A DNA stretch of 64,000 bases from Eudorina sp. 2006-703-Eu-15 (GCA_003117195.1 BDSI01000024.1:1153168-1217167); one strand, 5' to 3'. Positions 27,046 to 39,790 are shown, numbered from the stretch's first letter. Numbers and translations are program-made. The notes: generated by a model from the sequence alone, not told the origin.

Positions 27046-30000
27046 TGCCACGTGTTCAAGTCAGCGCACGGACAAGGTGGCCCCGGCACCATCGTCCATC
27101 CTTCCCCCGAAGTCCATCATCGAGAAGGAAGCTGCCAGCAGCGGAGCCTCTGACCCAGTGATCTCGGCACCTCGACCCAGCACGAGGCCGCAGCTCCCTC
27201 CCGTCGACACGCTGAGCGCCCGGGCGCTGGTGATCCCTCAGGCGCAGACCACATCCCCCGCCGGGCGCCGCCGCAACAGCGCCTCCGGAGGTAAGACTTG
27301 CCACTTGCCTTGCAGCTGTGTCGTTCATCGAGACTGCATGGTGCTGCTGCTGGGCGCTGCCTCACACCCTGGCGAGGTGGCGAGACAGCAGCTCGCAGCC
27401 ACGGCCGGCACCCCCGGGGACCCGTATAGAGCTGCGGGCTCACGGACCCCAAAACCCTAACGCGTAGCCGGAAGCGAGGTGCATCCGCATGCAAGTGTCC
27501 GCAATGTCTCAATCCTCGGAGCCTCCGCCGGACCTGAGAGGCGGGCGGTGTGTTGAAGCGGAGGCGATCAGTGCTGCGGGCGTCTCGACGGCCCCAGGTC
27601 TCCTCCACTCCAGAACGGCCAGCCACTCCGGTCCGGCGCCGGTGCCCTGGGGCCACCGCTGGGACACCTGCAGCACTGATCGGGGGGGTTGGATGGGGAC
27701 GGCGGCGTGAAGGGCTTGCTGGGTGGTGCAGGCTGGGGGCGGTGGCGCCGCTGCGGGGGGCCTAGGCGTTCGGTCAGGCAGCGAGGAGTCCACCCTTGAT
27801 CCGCTCACACGCCCTGCTGCCTGCCCCGCAGTGCCCTTGGCCGGCCCCTCCCCCCGACCGAAGTAGGTCACCCGGTCACCTCTCCCAGCATATCACCCCA
27901 TCAGCCCCTCCCCGCGGCTCCACCTCCATCGCCCAGGGAAACACAAGTCCTCCCCTGAGACACGGGCCCCCTCCATACCCCCTGCCTCCCCCTTCTCCCC
28001 TCAGATGGCCAGCTGCCTCCCCGCCTGGCGACGGTGCTGAAGGGCGTGTCGCTGAGGGGGCTGCGCAAGGTGCGCACCGCCATCCGAAAGCACTTTGGGG
28101 ACGAGCGGTACGGCAGTGTGAGCACCACGGAGGTGTGCCACCAGTGGGTCAAGGTGGTGACGGCCCCGGCGGGCAAGTGCCGCCTGGTGGAGCTGCCCGG
28201 GTTGCTGGACGCCGCCGAGGGGGACGTGGGGCGCCCTATGTACTTCATCAGCCACGCCTGGTCCAACAGCATTGAGCTGCTGTTCCGGAAGGTGCGTCGG
28301 CGACCCGGCCCAGCGTGGGTCGGTGCGTCGGTCAGGGGTGGGATCTGGAATGGCGTGGGTCCGTGGGTCGGTGGGTCGGCCCGGATGCAGCGGCGGGGCG
28401 GTGACGGGTCAGCGGTGGGAGGGGGGGTTGGCATCGGGCCGGTGCGAATTGGGTTTTGGGTGGAATGTTGTTTGGGTGGAGGGTGGAAAGGGGGGAGGGC
28501 GCGCTGGGGCATTTTGGGCGGATGGAGGCTCGGCTCCGGTGTCTCGGGCAGCGAACTGGGACGTGCAACGCGACTGGTGTCGCGGCGTGATGATCCTGCG
28601 ACACTCTCCTGAAGACGCAACCCCGCCCGCTTGTATTGACGCGCGCGCCCACCCGCTTTCCTGGACGTGCGCTTTTCCCGGCTGTCCCCGCTGTCCCCCG
28701 CCGTCCCCCGCCGTCCCCGACAGGTGTTTGACTTCCTGGCCTCGGCCGACGACGGCACCCGCGTGTGGCTGGATGTGCTGGCGGTGTGTCAGCACGAGAG
28801 CAACCCCGCGCACAAGGCGGACATCGCGGCCTTCCCGGATGTGGTCAAGGCGTGCAGCGGGGGGACGTTGGTAGTCATGGACCTCACCAGGTGGGCAGGG
28901 CGGGGCGGGACGGGACGGGGTAGGGCAAAGATGGGGCGGGGGCTGCAGGAGAGGGGCGGAAGGATAGAACCTGTCACAAAGCGTTCAACAGTGAGGAGGG
29001 AGGGTCGCAGGGCAGCTGGCTCCGTCCATAGGCGCATCCCCGGGGGCCAGGAAGAGGGGCAGGCCGTGAGACGCAGGGGCTTGGTTGATGGGGGATAAGC
29101 TGGTAACCCATTTGGGTTATTCAGAGTGTTAGCTCTCGGGGACATGATGTCCAAGTGGTGGTGCATTGTGCGGCGATATCGACGTCAGCACCCGGGTGGG
29201 TTGGGTTCACAGCAGGGTCGTGTGCGGACACTGCCCGGGCGCGACGCGTCGGGCCCAAGCATTAACTCCCAAGCCCGGCTGCCAGAAACCTCTCCTTCCC
29301 TCAGCCCCTCCTCCAACGGCCCTCGCCCGCCCCCTTCCGCTCCCGCTCCCGCTCCCGCGCCGTCCCCAGGTGCAACCCCTCGACCCGCGCCTGGTGCGTG
29401 TTTGAGTGGGCCCACACCCTGGCGGCGCACGGTCCCGACGGCCTGCACATGAGCCTGGCTCCCCTGGAGCGTGCTGTCGTGTTCGGGGACCTGGACGTGG
29501 AGCGGGCCGAGTGCTTCAGGCCCGCGGACAAGGAGATGATCATGCGGGAGGTGCGTGCGTGTGTGTGTAGCGAAGAAACCCGCCCGACCCAGCCCAGGTG
29601 CTTGCCATATAACCTGCATGAACATACCGTACTTACCGTATGTGTGTTTAGGAATGTGTGTGTTACGCGCCGTATGTGTGTGTTTGTGTGTGTTCAGCGA
29701 GGAACCCAAATCAGTTACATGTGTGATGGGTGACCTTTATGCGGTTTCGCTGTCTTGATTGACATACCTATGGGGCCTATGGGGAGCCGGGGACATGGAC
29801 AGCGGGGAACCGCTCAATATTCTTCTCATTCATTTGGGTCTCTGACATGTGCATCCGCTCCTCCGATCCCCCCCCGGGTTTCGTGCACCCGTCTCCCCTT
29901 CCCTCCCGTACATCCCCCACCCCTCGTCCCCGCATCCATTACAAGCTTTCCCTGTCCTCATGCCCTTTCCCTCTCCCCCATGGCAAGTTACTCGGACGCA

Positions 30001-33000
30001 ATCTCCTTGGTTCCGCGTTTTTCACCTCGCTCCCAACGCCCTCTCCCCCCCCTCTCTTTCTCTCCCTCCATCACCCACAGGTCCGCCGGCAGCACGGCTC
30101 CCCCGAGGCCTTCAACGCCAAGCTCAAGCTGCAGCTGCTGCTGGAGCCGCTCAGCTACACGGTGGACCTCAGGCGGCTGCAGGAGCGGTCCCGGGACACG
30201 GGCTGGGACTTCGGGGAGGTGGAGCGCTGGCTGGACGGGGACAGGACCGGCAGGGCGCTGTGCGTCGTGTCAGGTGGGTGGCGGGGTAGGGAGAGTTAGG
30301 CCGGGGTGGCGGGGTAGGTGGGGGTTAGGCCGGGGGTGGCTCGGTGGGGATGCAAGGGATTGCGGGGGGTGGGGGCGGGGCGGGGGGGGGGGGAGGCTGT
30401 GGCGACCTGGGAGGGGCCGAGGGGTGGACCGGTGTGTGCCGGTACCCGCCTCCAAACCCTGCATCGGGAAGTACCTTGCGAAGTCAGCAGGCACGATCAT
30501 CGCGCCCGTGTAGGCGGTAGGCAACTAGGCATGCTCTTCGGTTTCAGTCCGCTCCGCCGCTCCTCCCACCTCTCCCCCTCCCGCCCCTCCCCTCGCCGCC
30601 TCTCGCCCTTCGCGGCGCGCGCTGCGCCGTCCTGCACTGCGCCGTACTCAGGCGCTGGCGAGGGCAAGAGCACCATCTCCGCGGAGCTCGTCCGACGCCT
30701 CACCCCCGCAGGGCTGGGCCCGGCAACCCCCGGCAGCCTGGTAGGGGGCGCCGGCCTGGGCCCCCGCGGCCACGTCACGTGCGCCTACCACTTCCTCAAG
30801 TACAACGACCAGCGGCGGTTGGAACCCGTCCGCATCATCAAGACCCTGGCCTTCCAGCTGGCGTCCAGGTGCGGAGGGGGAGGGGGTGGGCGGCGGGTGT
30901 TGTGGCTGGGTCGGTGAGGCGGAGGGGGACGCAGCTTTTGCTTAGGCGAGGGTCGGGCGGGGAGGTGGGCGGGTGGGCCTGTCTTGGCCCTTGCACGCCC
31001 TCGCCCTCGACCCGCTGTCTGCCAGCTCACCCACAGCTTACCGTGGCCTAGGTGCTCCCCACACTCCGAACACACATTCCCTCCTCCTTTCCTACAGCGC
31101 CGCAGATCATCTTGACCAATCCGGTATTCCGCCCCGCCTCTCTCGTCCCTCGTCCCTCTTCTTCCCTGCTCCCCCCGTCGCGCCCCTCCCCAGGCTGCCC
31201 TCGGTGTGCTCCGCCCTGCTGGCCCTGGACGTGGCGGAGGTGGCCCAGCTGACGGATGTCGACCGGGCCTTTGAGCTGCTGCTGCTCAAGCCTATGCTGG
31301 GGGTCACCAACCCTGTGGTGGGTCGGGTGGACTTCTCGCGGTTTCGCTGTCTCAGTGCGGGGGGTTCTCGCTTGCGACGGGTGGTGTACTGGCTTTTCCT
31401 GGTTAGTAGCACAGGTGGGTGGTCCTCCCGGTGTCCGGCGGACTGAGCCCGAAGCGTCCGTAGAGCGCAAGGCTCAACTGGGGGGTTTCCCGAGTTGGGG
31501 AACCGTTCCGGGCTGGTGCTTGGTCCCGGGCCGTGACGTGGCTGTGTTGAGGTGGCGGAGGCGGTGGAGGTGGACAGGGCCGCACCCTCGTGCCGCCCCG
31601 CCCCTGGCCCGCAATCTACACGATTCTCGCTGATGTATTTTTCGTTCTAGTCCATTCGTTTTTAGCACCCGTGTACCACCGCAACCACCTCCGGGCCCTG
31701 CCACCTCCTCCGGATGCCGCCTCCCTGACGTTTCTTTCCCCCTCCCTCCCTCCCTCCCTCCCTCCCTCCATCGGATATTCGCTCTGGCAGCAGCGCAGTA
31801 TAAATTTGTCTACCAATTTCCTATATCCCTTCCTCGCTCTCCCTCCCTCTCCCTCGCTCTCTCGCGCGTTCCGTTCGCATCCGCACCCAGGTTGTGATAC
31901 TTGACGCACTTGATGAAGCGGACCCGCTGCCCTTCGCCACCAGCGCCTCCGCCTCGGCCGCAGCCGCCGAGCAGCTCCAGCTGCCCACATCCCCCACCGT
32001 CGCCGCCTCCCCCCCCTCCCCGCCGCCCACGTCTCCCTCCGGCGCTCCCTCCTCGGCGGCGGCGGGGGCGGCGGCGGCGGCGGCGGGGGTGCTGGCAGCG
32101 GCGGCGGCAGCGGCGCGCGCTATCCGGTGCTGTGCGGCAACCGGGCGCTGCAGCTCCTCACCAAGCACCTGCAGCGGCTATCACCTGCCGTACGATTCTT
32201 CGTCACGACGCGGCCCGACGCCGCCAGTGGCCAGGTCGTGCCCGCCCTGGAGCGAACCTTCCACCGTCAGGGGGGCTCCTCCTACCTGAAGCCATCGCAG
32301 CTGGTGCGGTCGTTTGCGCTGCGGGCCAGCGGCGGCGACCCGTCCGCGATCCCCGCCACCCCCAGCGGCGGCGGCGGCGGCGTCATGGTGTACCACACCG
32401 TCGTCAAGGCGTGTCTGGCAGATGGGAAGGGCGAGGAGGATCCCGAGGGGGACTCGGCGGCGGGGACGCCGACGGGCGACGCCGCCGCCACGGCCTTCCG
32501 TACACCCGACGGCGGCAAGAGCGCCCGCGGGCCGCTGCTGTCGTCGCTGCTCGGCGGCATGTCCAGCCCCTCGGCAAAGTCTGGCCTGGCGACGCCTGGC
32601 GGCGGCGGCGCTGCCGCCGACCTGACCGCGCTGTACCGCGTGTACGGCAAGGTGTTCCGGAAGGCGTACGAATGGTACGATTTGCGGAAGCGCACGGACG
32701 TGTCCAAGCTGCTGAACGTGCTCATGGCGGCGCAGGAGCCGCTGCCGCAGTCGCTGGTGCAGCAGCTGGGTCTGGGCCACGCGGTGTCGCTGCTGCCGGG
32801 CTTCCCGGTGCTCTTCTACGTGGACGAGCACCATCTGTTCACGATCCACAAGAGCCTGGCAGGTGGGGGGAGAGAGGGTCGCAGGTTTCGCTGCGTTGAT
32901 CGACATGAGATAGCCACCACCGTCCACCTGGTTACGGGTACTATACGATAGCAGGCCGTGCGTGTGTATGCGTCTGTGCGTACCGAATGTGGGTGCAGGG

Positions 33001-36000
33001 GATGATAGCAGGAGAGCATGTGCTCGTCGGTTGTCAAGCAGCGTGCAGGACAGGAATTCTGTGCTGTGTCTGTAAAAGAAAACTGAGCCGTGTGTATGTG
33101 TGTGTTATTTAAGCAGGCAGAACAGGAGTGCGTGATATGCGAGGGGCCGAGGGGCGCCCAATAATTTGCCCGTATGCGTGCAGAATATACCCATTGCCCG
33201 ACCCTTAAAGTGAATAGAGGCTGCGGTGTCTGATGAGCGCTGTCGAGTTTTGACGCGCTTTTGTCGCGGGATACTACCAGCTGGTGCGGGTCGGCTGCCT
33301 TGGCCACGCAGACTCACGCCACAATGACGTGCGTGCGCGCAATCCTCGTGTTGTTATCGCAATGTACCCACCTGCAAGCAAAATGCCGTGTAGTCAGCAC
33401 CGCCGAAGACGATGCGGAATAACGTAATGATGTGTGCGAGCGAAAAAGCGTGCATGCCAAGGCAGCAAAGGGGAGAGAATGCGGCGTCATTGATGCATAA
33501 GTAGGGCGGCAAGGGTCGTACGGCATACGAGTAACGACGGTTGGGCAAGGGCAAACGAAACCGGTGAGGCGATAGACAAAACAGGTAAGGCAATATGCGA
33601 TTAGCAGGCAAGGTTAGTGTTAACGGTATGGGCGAGAGGAAGTGGAGAAGAGTGCGGTGCGACAGGTTGACAGTTGTGACAATACAGATGTACAAGATGA
33701 CAAACAAGTATGGACAATTGTGCAAAGGCAAAATGAAAAGACATAATGCGGCGTGAGTGCGACATGCTCCATGCGATGCTGATGCTCGTGGTGAAAGACG
33801 ACACGCCGTGTGTGTGTGTGGTTGTTACATAGCCAAGGGCTGCTAACCCGTGCGCGCGCGTTGGGGGCGAGGGGCAGAGGGGTTTGGATATCTCCGTCAT
33901 CTCAGCGCCACCTGCCACCGCCTTCACCATCACGACTTTCCGCAGCACCCCGCCCAAGCCTTCCCTTCCCCAACTGATTCCCTCCACCGCCTCGGGCCCT
34001 ATACTCCCCTCAGACTGGCTTCTGCTGGACGCCCACGCGGGCGGGGCCGGTGGTTCCGGAGCAGAGCGCAACCCCAGCCCCAGCCGCCCCCTGGACAGCC
34101 GCCAAGCCTCGGATAAGAGCCTCGTAAGCTCGGTAGCGGGGCCGGCGTCGACTGGTGGCGGCCGCAGCCTCTTTGGCCGCCTGCACGGCGGCAGCGCGGC
34201 GGCTGCGACGGCGACGACCACCGCTAGCGGCGGCGGTGGGGGCGGCGGCGGCGGCGGCTTGTTCCTGATGTCCCGCGGTCCACCCGCTCAGGCCTCACGG
34301 GCCACACAGGAGAGCGAGGCGGCGGCGGCGGCGCAGCTGCAGGCGGCGGCGGTGGCGGCGGCCAACGCGCCGCACCCCTCCTTCGATATGGACGTGGCGC
34401 AGGTGGGCGTGTGGGGAACGGAGGAAGCCGCCCGAACCGCCTCATTCCGGGCGGTGTGCGTGCGTGTGTGCTCGTCGGCAGGCAGGCAGGCGTGCGTGGT
34501 ACGGTATGCGATGGGCGTAGCAGTGCCCAACAGTTGCCCGTATGCCCGTATGCATACAAGGTATGTGCCCGATGCCGGACCCGTGAAAGCAGTGGAAGTG
34601 CTGCGGTGTCGGAAGATCGCTGTCGATTTGGGTGCGCGTTTGGGGTCGCTGCTCTCGGACGACTGCCAGCGGATGCGGGTCGGCTGCCTTGGCCGCACGG
34701 AGCCACACCACAATGCTGTGCGTGCGTGCGATCCTCGCGTTGGTTCTGCAATGGACTCACCTGCAAGCGAAATGCCCGCGTGAGCAGGCGGGCGCGGGTG
34801 GGCGTGGTTGTATGAATGATTGAACGTTACAGCGGACCCCAAAGGGATCACCGGTGTATACCAGGGCAACTCCCAGTGTTTGGCAAGGAAACCCGCGTCT
34901 GTGTTGTGTGTGTTGTGGGTTTTGCGCACCCTTCTAATCACGTAATAGTCTCTAGATTCCACGTCTGCTCCACCCCTCCCCTCGCCTTCGCGCCTCCGAA
35001 CGGCCGCGCTCCCCTCCCCTCTTCCTGCCCTCCCCTCCCGGCCCCTCCTCCTGCCCGCCCCTCCCCTCCGCCTCAGGGCCACCTGCTTATGGGTCGCTAC
35101 CTGTCCACCACCCGCAACGCCTCCCCCTCCACCTACTGCCTCAAATACCTGGTGACGCACCTGGCGGCCGCGGGGCCAGCCGCCGCAGAGCTGCTGGACG
35201 ACGTGCTGAGCAGCTTCGGCTTCATAGAGGTGCGTGGGGTTGGCGAGGAAGCCGCCCCAACCGCCCAGTCCCACAATACTTAGCAAAAGACCTGCAGTTT
35301 ACCTGCTTTAGGTGCGTTTGCGTGTCATATGGGTGTTTGTTTGTTTGTTTGTTTGTTTGTTTGTTTGTTTGTTTGTTTGTTTGTTTGTTTGTTTGTTTGT
35401 TTGTTTGTTTGTTTGTTTGCATATCTATAATTCTATGTCAAAGAGCCTGGGATGTGGTTGCATGCAGCGGGAGAGGGGGGACCACGAGGGGGAGTGGACG
35501 AAGGTCCCCTAGGGCTGTGTGGGGGTCGGAACCACATGGCTGACAGATCCCAGCTTCCAGCTTCCGTTTGCGTGCGGCGCCTCCGTATAGATGACTTACG
35601 GGACCATCGGCCCACCGACTCATTGACCCATACCCCCTGGGCCCCTCCCCTGCCGCCCGGCCAGGCCGTCTTCGCGCGCGGCTTCGCCGCCAACATGATT
35701 CGCGCCTTGGGCACCATGGGTCACTCCACCCGCATCAGCCGCGACGCGCTGCGGTGGCTGCGCGCCAAGCAGCACGACCTGCTGCTGTCCGCCTCCGCCG
35801 CCGCCTCGGCCCTGGGCTCGGGGCCGGGCTCGGGGCCCCCTTCGGGGGAGGCGGTGGTGGGCACTGCGCTGATGAGCCCCATCGGTTCGGAGCTGTATCG
35901 GGTGGCGCTGAGGGCGGCGGGCCAGGGCTGGAGAACGCGGGTGGCGCGACCGCCGTACGACGAGTGGCCGGCGGACCAGGCGGTACTCAAGGTGCGGGGC

Positions 36001-39000
36001 ATGTGGGATGCGGAGGGGGGGGGTTGAGGGGTGAGGGGGGCTATGGTGGGGCTATGATAGGCACACGGTGCAGGCAGATGTGCAAGGACCCAACACGCAA
36101 GAGCAAAACGCTAAATGCACGATGTTTTTGTGTGTATGAGAAAACTGAGCCGCGAAAATTTTGACCCGCGGTTTGTGTTGTCGTTTCATGTGTCGCAGCC
36201 GGGTCTGACGCTGACTGGGGCAGCTACCCTTAGCTTGCCCATAGGGGATACTACCGAAGCACTCCTCTTTTGTGTGTCTGTAAGGGGTGTGATGTCTGTG
36301 TGTGTTTTCTGTCAGGCACTCCAGTATGAATTGGCCCATGTTTCAAGCGCGGAATGTCCGCGGCTTCTGCAAACCCCCCGCTCATCCCTGCCTCCCCTGC
36401 CTGCCCTGCCCCCCCCCCCCGAACCCTCCCCCCTCTCTACCCACCCCTGGTGACAGGGCCACGCGGGCAACATCACGGCGGTGCTGTTCTCGCGGGACGG
36501 GCGGCAGCTGGTGTCTAGCAGCGGGGGCGGCAACGAGCTGCGGGTGTGGGACATCAGCTCCGGAACCTGTACGGCGGTTCTCCTGGTACGGCAAGACGAG
36601 GGCTGAGCGTGCTGCTGAGGGTGCTGCTTAGGGATTTGGGATTACGGCGCACTCACAAGCTTACGGCCGCCGGGTCGGGAGCGACGCCTGCGGTCGGAGG
36701 AGGGCATACACCTTCCTGTAGCCTGATCAAGGGCGCAGGCGCCGCTGTAGTACCGAACGTCGGCCTCTGTACCTACCGTATCCCGCCCTTCCTTCCCTCT
36801 GGCCCTTCGTCGTCCTACCGTCATTCCGAACACTGCGCTCTCCGCGCACCCTCCGACTGGGCTCGCGACGCTTTAAAGTGCTGTGGCTCACAAGGGTGAT
36901 GCGCACCCGCGCCTCAGACCGCCAGACCGTTGGCAGCCCCCGAAACTAGCCAAACCCGCCAAACCATCGAACCGCTAACCACCAACCACCAAATGTACAA
37001 CCGACAAACTACCCACCGCCAGGGCCACGAGGCGGATGTGACCTGCCTGGCCATGAGCGACGACGGTCACGTGCTGGCCAGCGGCAGCAACGACATGACC
37101 TGCCGCCTGTGGGACGCGGCCACGGGGCAGTGCACTGCCGTACTGCGCGGCCACACCGCCCCCGTCACCGGCGTCAGCTTCAGCCCCCCCGAGCGTGGCA
37201 AGCCGCCGCGCCTCGTCACCGCCTCCTCCGACAACGCCCTCCGCATCTGGTCGCCCATGCCCCGGAGCCCCGCCGCTGCCGCCGCCGCCCGGGGCCGCAA
37301 GCAGAGCTCCGGCGGCGCCGCCGTGCCCTCCCCACTCAACCCCCACGGCCGCGGCGATGTACGGCAGTCCAGCAGCGCCGTCGACCTGGACTTCATGATG
37401 GGCCTTACGACGCGCGCCAGCGGCGGCGAACCCTTCGGGGCCCCTGGCGGCGGCGGCGGCGGCGGCGGGGGTGCGCACGACGAGGGTGTGTGCAGTCATG
37501 CGTGTGTGCAAGTGCTCCAGGGGCGGGAGGGCGGACTGCAGGGGGTGGCCTGGGCGCCCGACGGCAAGCGGCTGGCGGGGGCGCACGGCGCGGAGGTGTG
37601 CGTGTGGGGGCTTCCGGCCGGCAAGGTGACGGCGACGCTGAGCGGGCACAGCGCCAATGTGCTGGCGGTGGCGTTCAGCCCCAACGACGGGGGGCGGCGG
37701 CTGGCCAGCTGCGGATGGGACAAGGTGCGGCCGGGAGGGGGCCGCCGTGGGGTACTGAGCGACATTGGGGGGGGAGAATATCCAAACAATAGGGAACGAT
37801 TGGGGCATTGGGTAGGGTACGGTACACGAGAGACAGACCCGACACAGGCAGCCCGGCGACAAGTGCTTCTTAGCACAGATGTTGATTGCCTGACGTGGAA
37901 GCGCCACGGCGAGAGGGGCAGCAAGAGACGGGACAAAAAGTTTGGCTCGGGCAACGGAAACGGGGACGTAGCGTCAACCCGTCTCCGCCTCTCGCCGTCA
38001 TCTCTTTGCTCAGCCGGCGCCCTTCCCCTCCGCTCCTGTACCCTCTCCATGCCAGTTTCGTGTCGGATCAGCCCGTCTTTGGATCAGCCCGTCTTTCATA
38101 CACTTCGGTGCCGAATGCGCCGCGTTGTGCTGCGTTGTGCTGCGCTGTGCTGTGCTGCGCTGTACAGGTGGTCCGCGTGTGGGACACCCGCACCAACAAG
38201 TGCGTGGCGATTGCCACCGGACACAGCGACTTGGTCCGGTCCATCTGTTGGGCCCCCGACGGCCGCCGCCTCGCCTCCGCCTCCTCCGACAACACCCTCC
38301 GAATCTGGGACGCCGCGCCCACGCTGTCCGGCGGCGCCGCCGGCACCGCCGCGCCCGCCGTAGCCGTACAATGTACGGCGCTGCTCCGTCAGGGCGAATG
38401 GATGACGGCGGTGTGCTTCAGCCCCGACGGCCGGTCGATGGCGAGCGGCAGCGTCGCGAAGGAGCTGCGGCTGTGGGACGTGGCGGCGTGCGAGGCGGAG
38501 TTCGCGGCGGCGTGTGCGGCGGCGCGGGAGGCACTGGTGCCGCCGCCGGCGGCGCCGTCGCCGGCGGAGGCCGCCGCCGCGATGCGGTCGACGCCGAGCA
38601 CTCGCCTCAAGGCCGCCGCCGTCACCGCGGCGGGGACGCTGGACAAGATGACGCAGAAGAGCATGAAGCTGTTCACGGCGGCGGAGGCGGAGGCCGCCGC
38701 TGCCGCGGCGGCGACGGCGGCCGCCGCCGCCGTGACGTCCGTCGCGCACACCGGCGACGTCACCTGCGTCGCGCTGAGCCCCGACGGCGCGATCCTGGCC
38801 ACGGCGTCACAAGATAAGACTGTACGACTATACGATTCGGCCAGCGCGCGGTGGATGGCGACGCTGTCGGGGCACGACGGCTGCGTCACGTGCGTCGCGT
38901 GGGCTCCGCCGGCGACGACAGCGACGGCTCCGCCGCAGCTCGCCTCCGTCTCCCACGACCTCACCGTGCGCATCTGGGATCTGCAGTTGGGATCTGTCGT

Positions 39001-39790
39001 ACAAGCGACGTGCACCAAGACCTTGCTCGGTCATACGGACCGCATCCGCAGCGTCGCCTGGAGTCCCGCCGCCGACGGCCGCCTCGCCACCGGCGCCGAG
39101 GACAACCACGTCCGACTGTGGGAGACGCGGACCTCCCCATCCGGATCCTGTACGGCAACCATGTGGGGCCACGGCAACTACGTCACGTGCGTGTGCTACT
39201 GCCCGGCGGACGGCGGCCGTACGGTGACGTCTGCGTCGCAGGACGGCACGGTGCGGGTTTGGGACACGGGGAAGGGCCAAGTGCTGCGCGTGCTGCAGGG
39301 GCACGACCATTACGTGAACCACGTGTCGTACACACCGTCGGGCGCGCACCTCGCCTCCGCCGCGTGCGACCAATCCATCAAAGTGTGGGACCACGCCACG
39401 GGCAAGTGCCTCACGACGCTGACCGGCCACACGCACTTCGTGAACTGCGTCGCGTTCGAGCCGCCGCCCGACGGCGGCGGCGGCGGCGGGGTTATGCCCC
39501 GCCGCCTGGCCTCCGCCTCCACCGACGCCACCATCCGCGTCTGGGAGCTTAAGACCCGCAAGTGTGTGGCAGTGCTCGAGGGGCACGCCGGGCCCGTGCA
39601 TTGCGTCACGTGGATCAAGTACGGCGGCGTGGGCGCCAGCCCGGCGGCGGCGGCGGCGCCGCCGCCGCCGCCGGCCAGCAAGGGGCGTCGTCGGAGCAGC
39701 AGCAGCGGTGGGCCCATGCTGGAGCTGGCGAGCGGGTCGGCCGACCACAGCGTGCGGTTGTGGTGTGAGGGTTACGGCGCGGAGGGCTGA
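27041..39790 (+). CDS. NLR-like STAND protein: TIR-like, NACHT NTPase, 14 WD40 repeats
   Basis: About 1,904 aa. Exons: 27041-27290, 28005-28291, 28724-28890, 29370-29550, 30081-30273, 30652-30868, 31194-31317, 31891-32862, 34014-34402, 35077-35229, 35665-35991, 36457-36585, 37023-37724, 38168-39790. All are GT..AG and in phase except one missing base (or two extra) in exon 8. MGATCSSQ fits N-myristoylation (Gly2, Ser6) with a palmitoylatable Cys5. Residues about 150-300 are TIR-like: MYFISHAW, VWLDVLAVCQ, TRAWCVFEW. A Walker A GAGEGKST lies near 360, Walker B VVILDALDEAD near 474, and a sensor-like RFFVTTRPD near 550. Residues about 1,090-1,904 hold 14 WD40 repeats (GH...W/L-D), enough for two seven-bladed propellers. 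By family analogy it is a nucleotide-switched sensor that oligomerises on ligand binding, probably at a membrane. Immune or allorecognition function is inference. Two repeat copies and a TTTG array lie in introns. Confidence 0.9.
32054..32107 (+). other. Frame break in a GGC-rich tract of the NLR-like gene
   Basis: Upstream, the frame gives VVILDALDEAD followed by a Ser/Pro/Ala linker. Downstream of the GGC/GCG tract, coding continues one frame over at GARYPVLCGNRALQLLTKH. One base missing or two extra in the tract would reconcile exon 8 with the phases of exons 7 and 9. Confidence 0.8.
33112..33392. repeat. Intron-borne dispersed repeat, copy 1
   Basis: About 280 bp in intron 8 of the NLR-like gene, diverged from the copy at 34479-34785 in the next intron but same orientation. 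Shared stretches include GCGGGTCGGCTGCCTTGGCC and CACCTGCAAGC. Neither copy has a sustained open frame. Confidence 0.85.
34479..34785. repeat. Intron-borne dispersed repeat, copy 2
   Basis: Lies in intron 9 of the NLR-like gene, beginning about 75 bp after the donor. Homologous to 33112-33392 with many substitutions and small indels. Confidence 0.85.
35335..35419. repeat. (TTTG)n microsatellite
   Basis: About 21 uninterrupted GTTT units in an NLR-like gene intron. Confidence 0.98.
36197..36268 (+). repeat. Diverged copy C of the hairpin-bearing repeat
   Basis: Same orientation as copy B. AGCCGGGTCTGACGCTGACT aligns with the GCCGGGCCGACGCTGGCC part, and ACTACCGAAGCACTC with GACCGCCGAAGCACTC. 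The terminal hairpin is lost. TG-rich sequence flanks it, as in the other copies. Confidence 0.6.
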
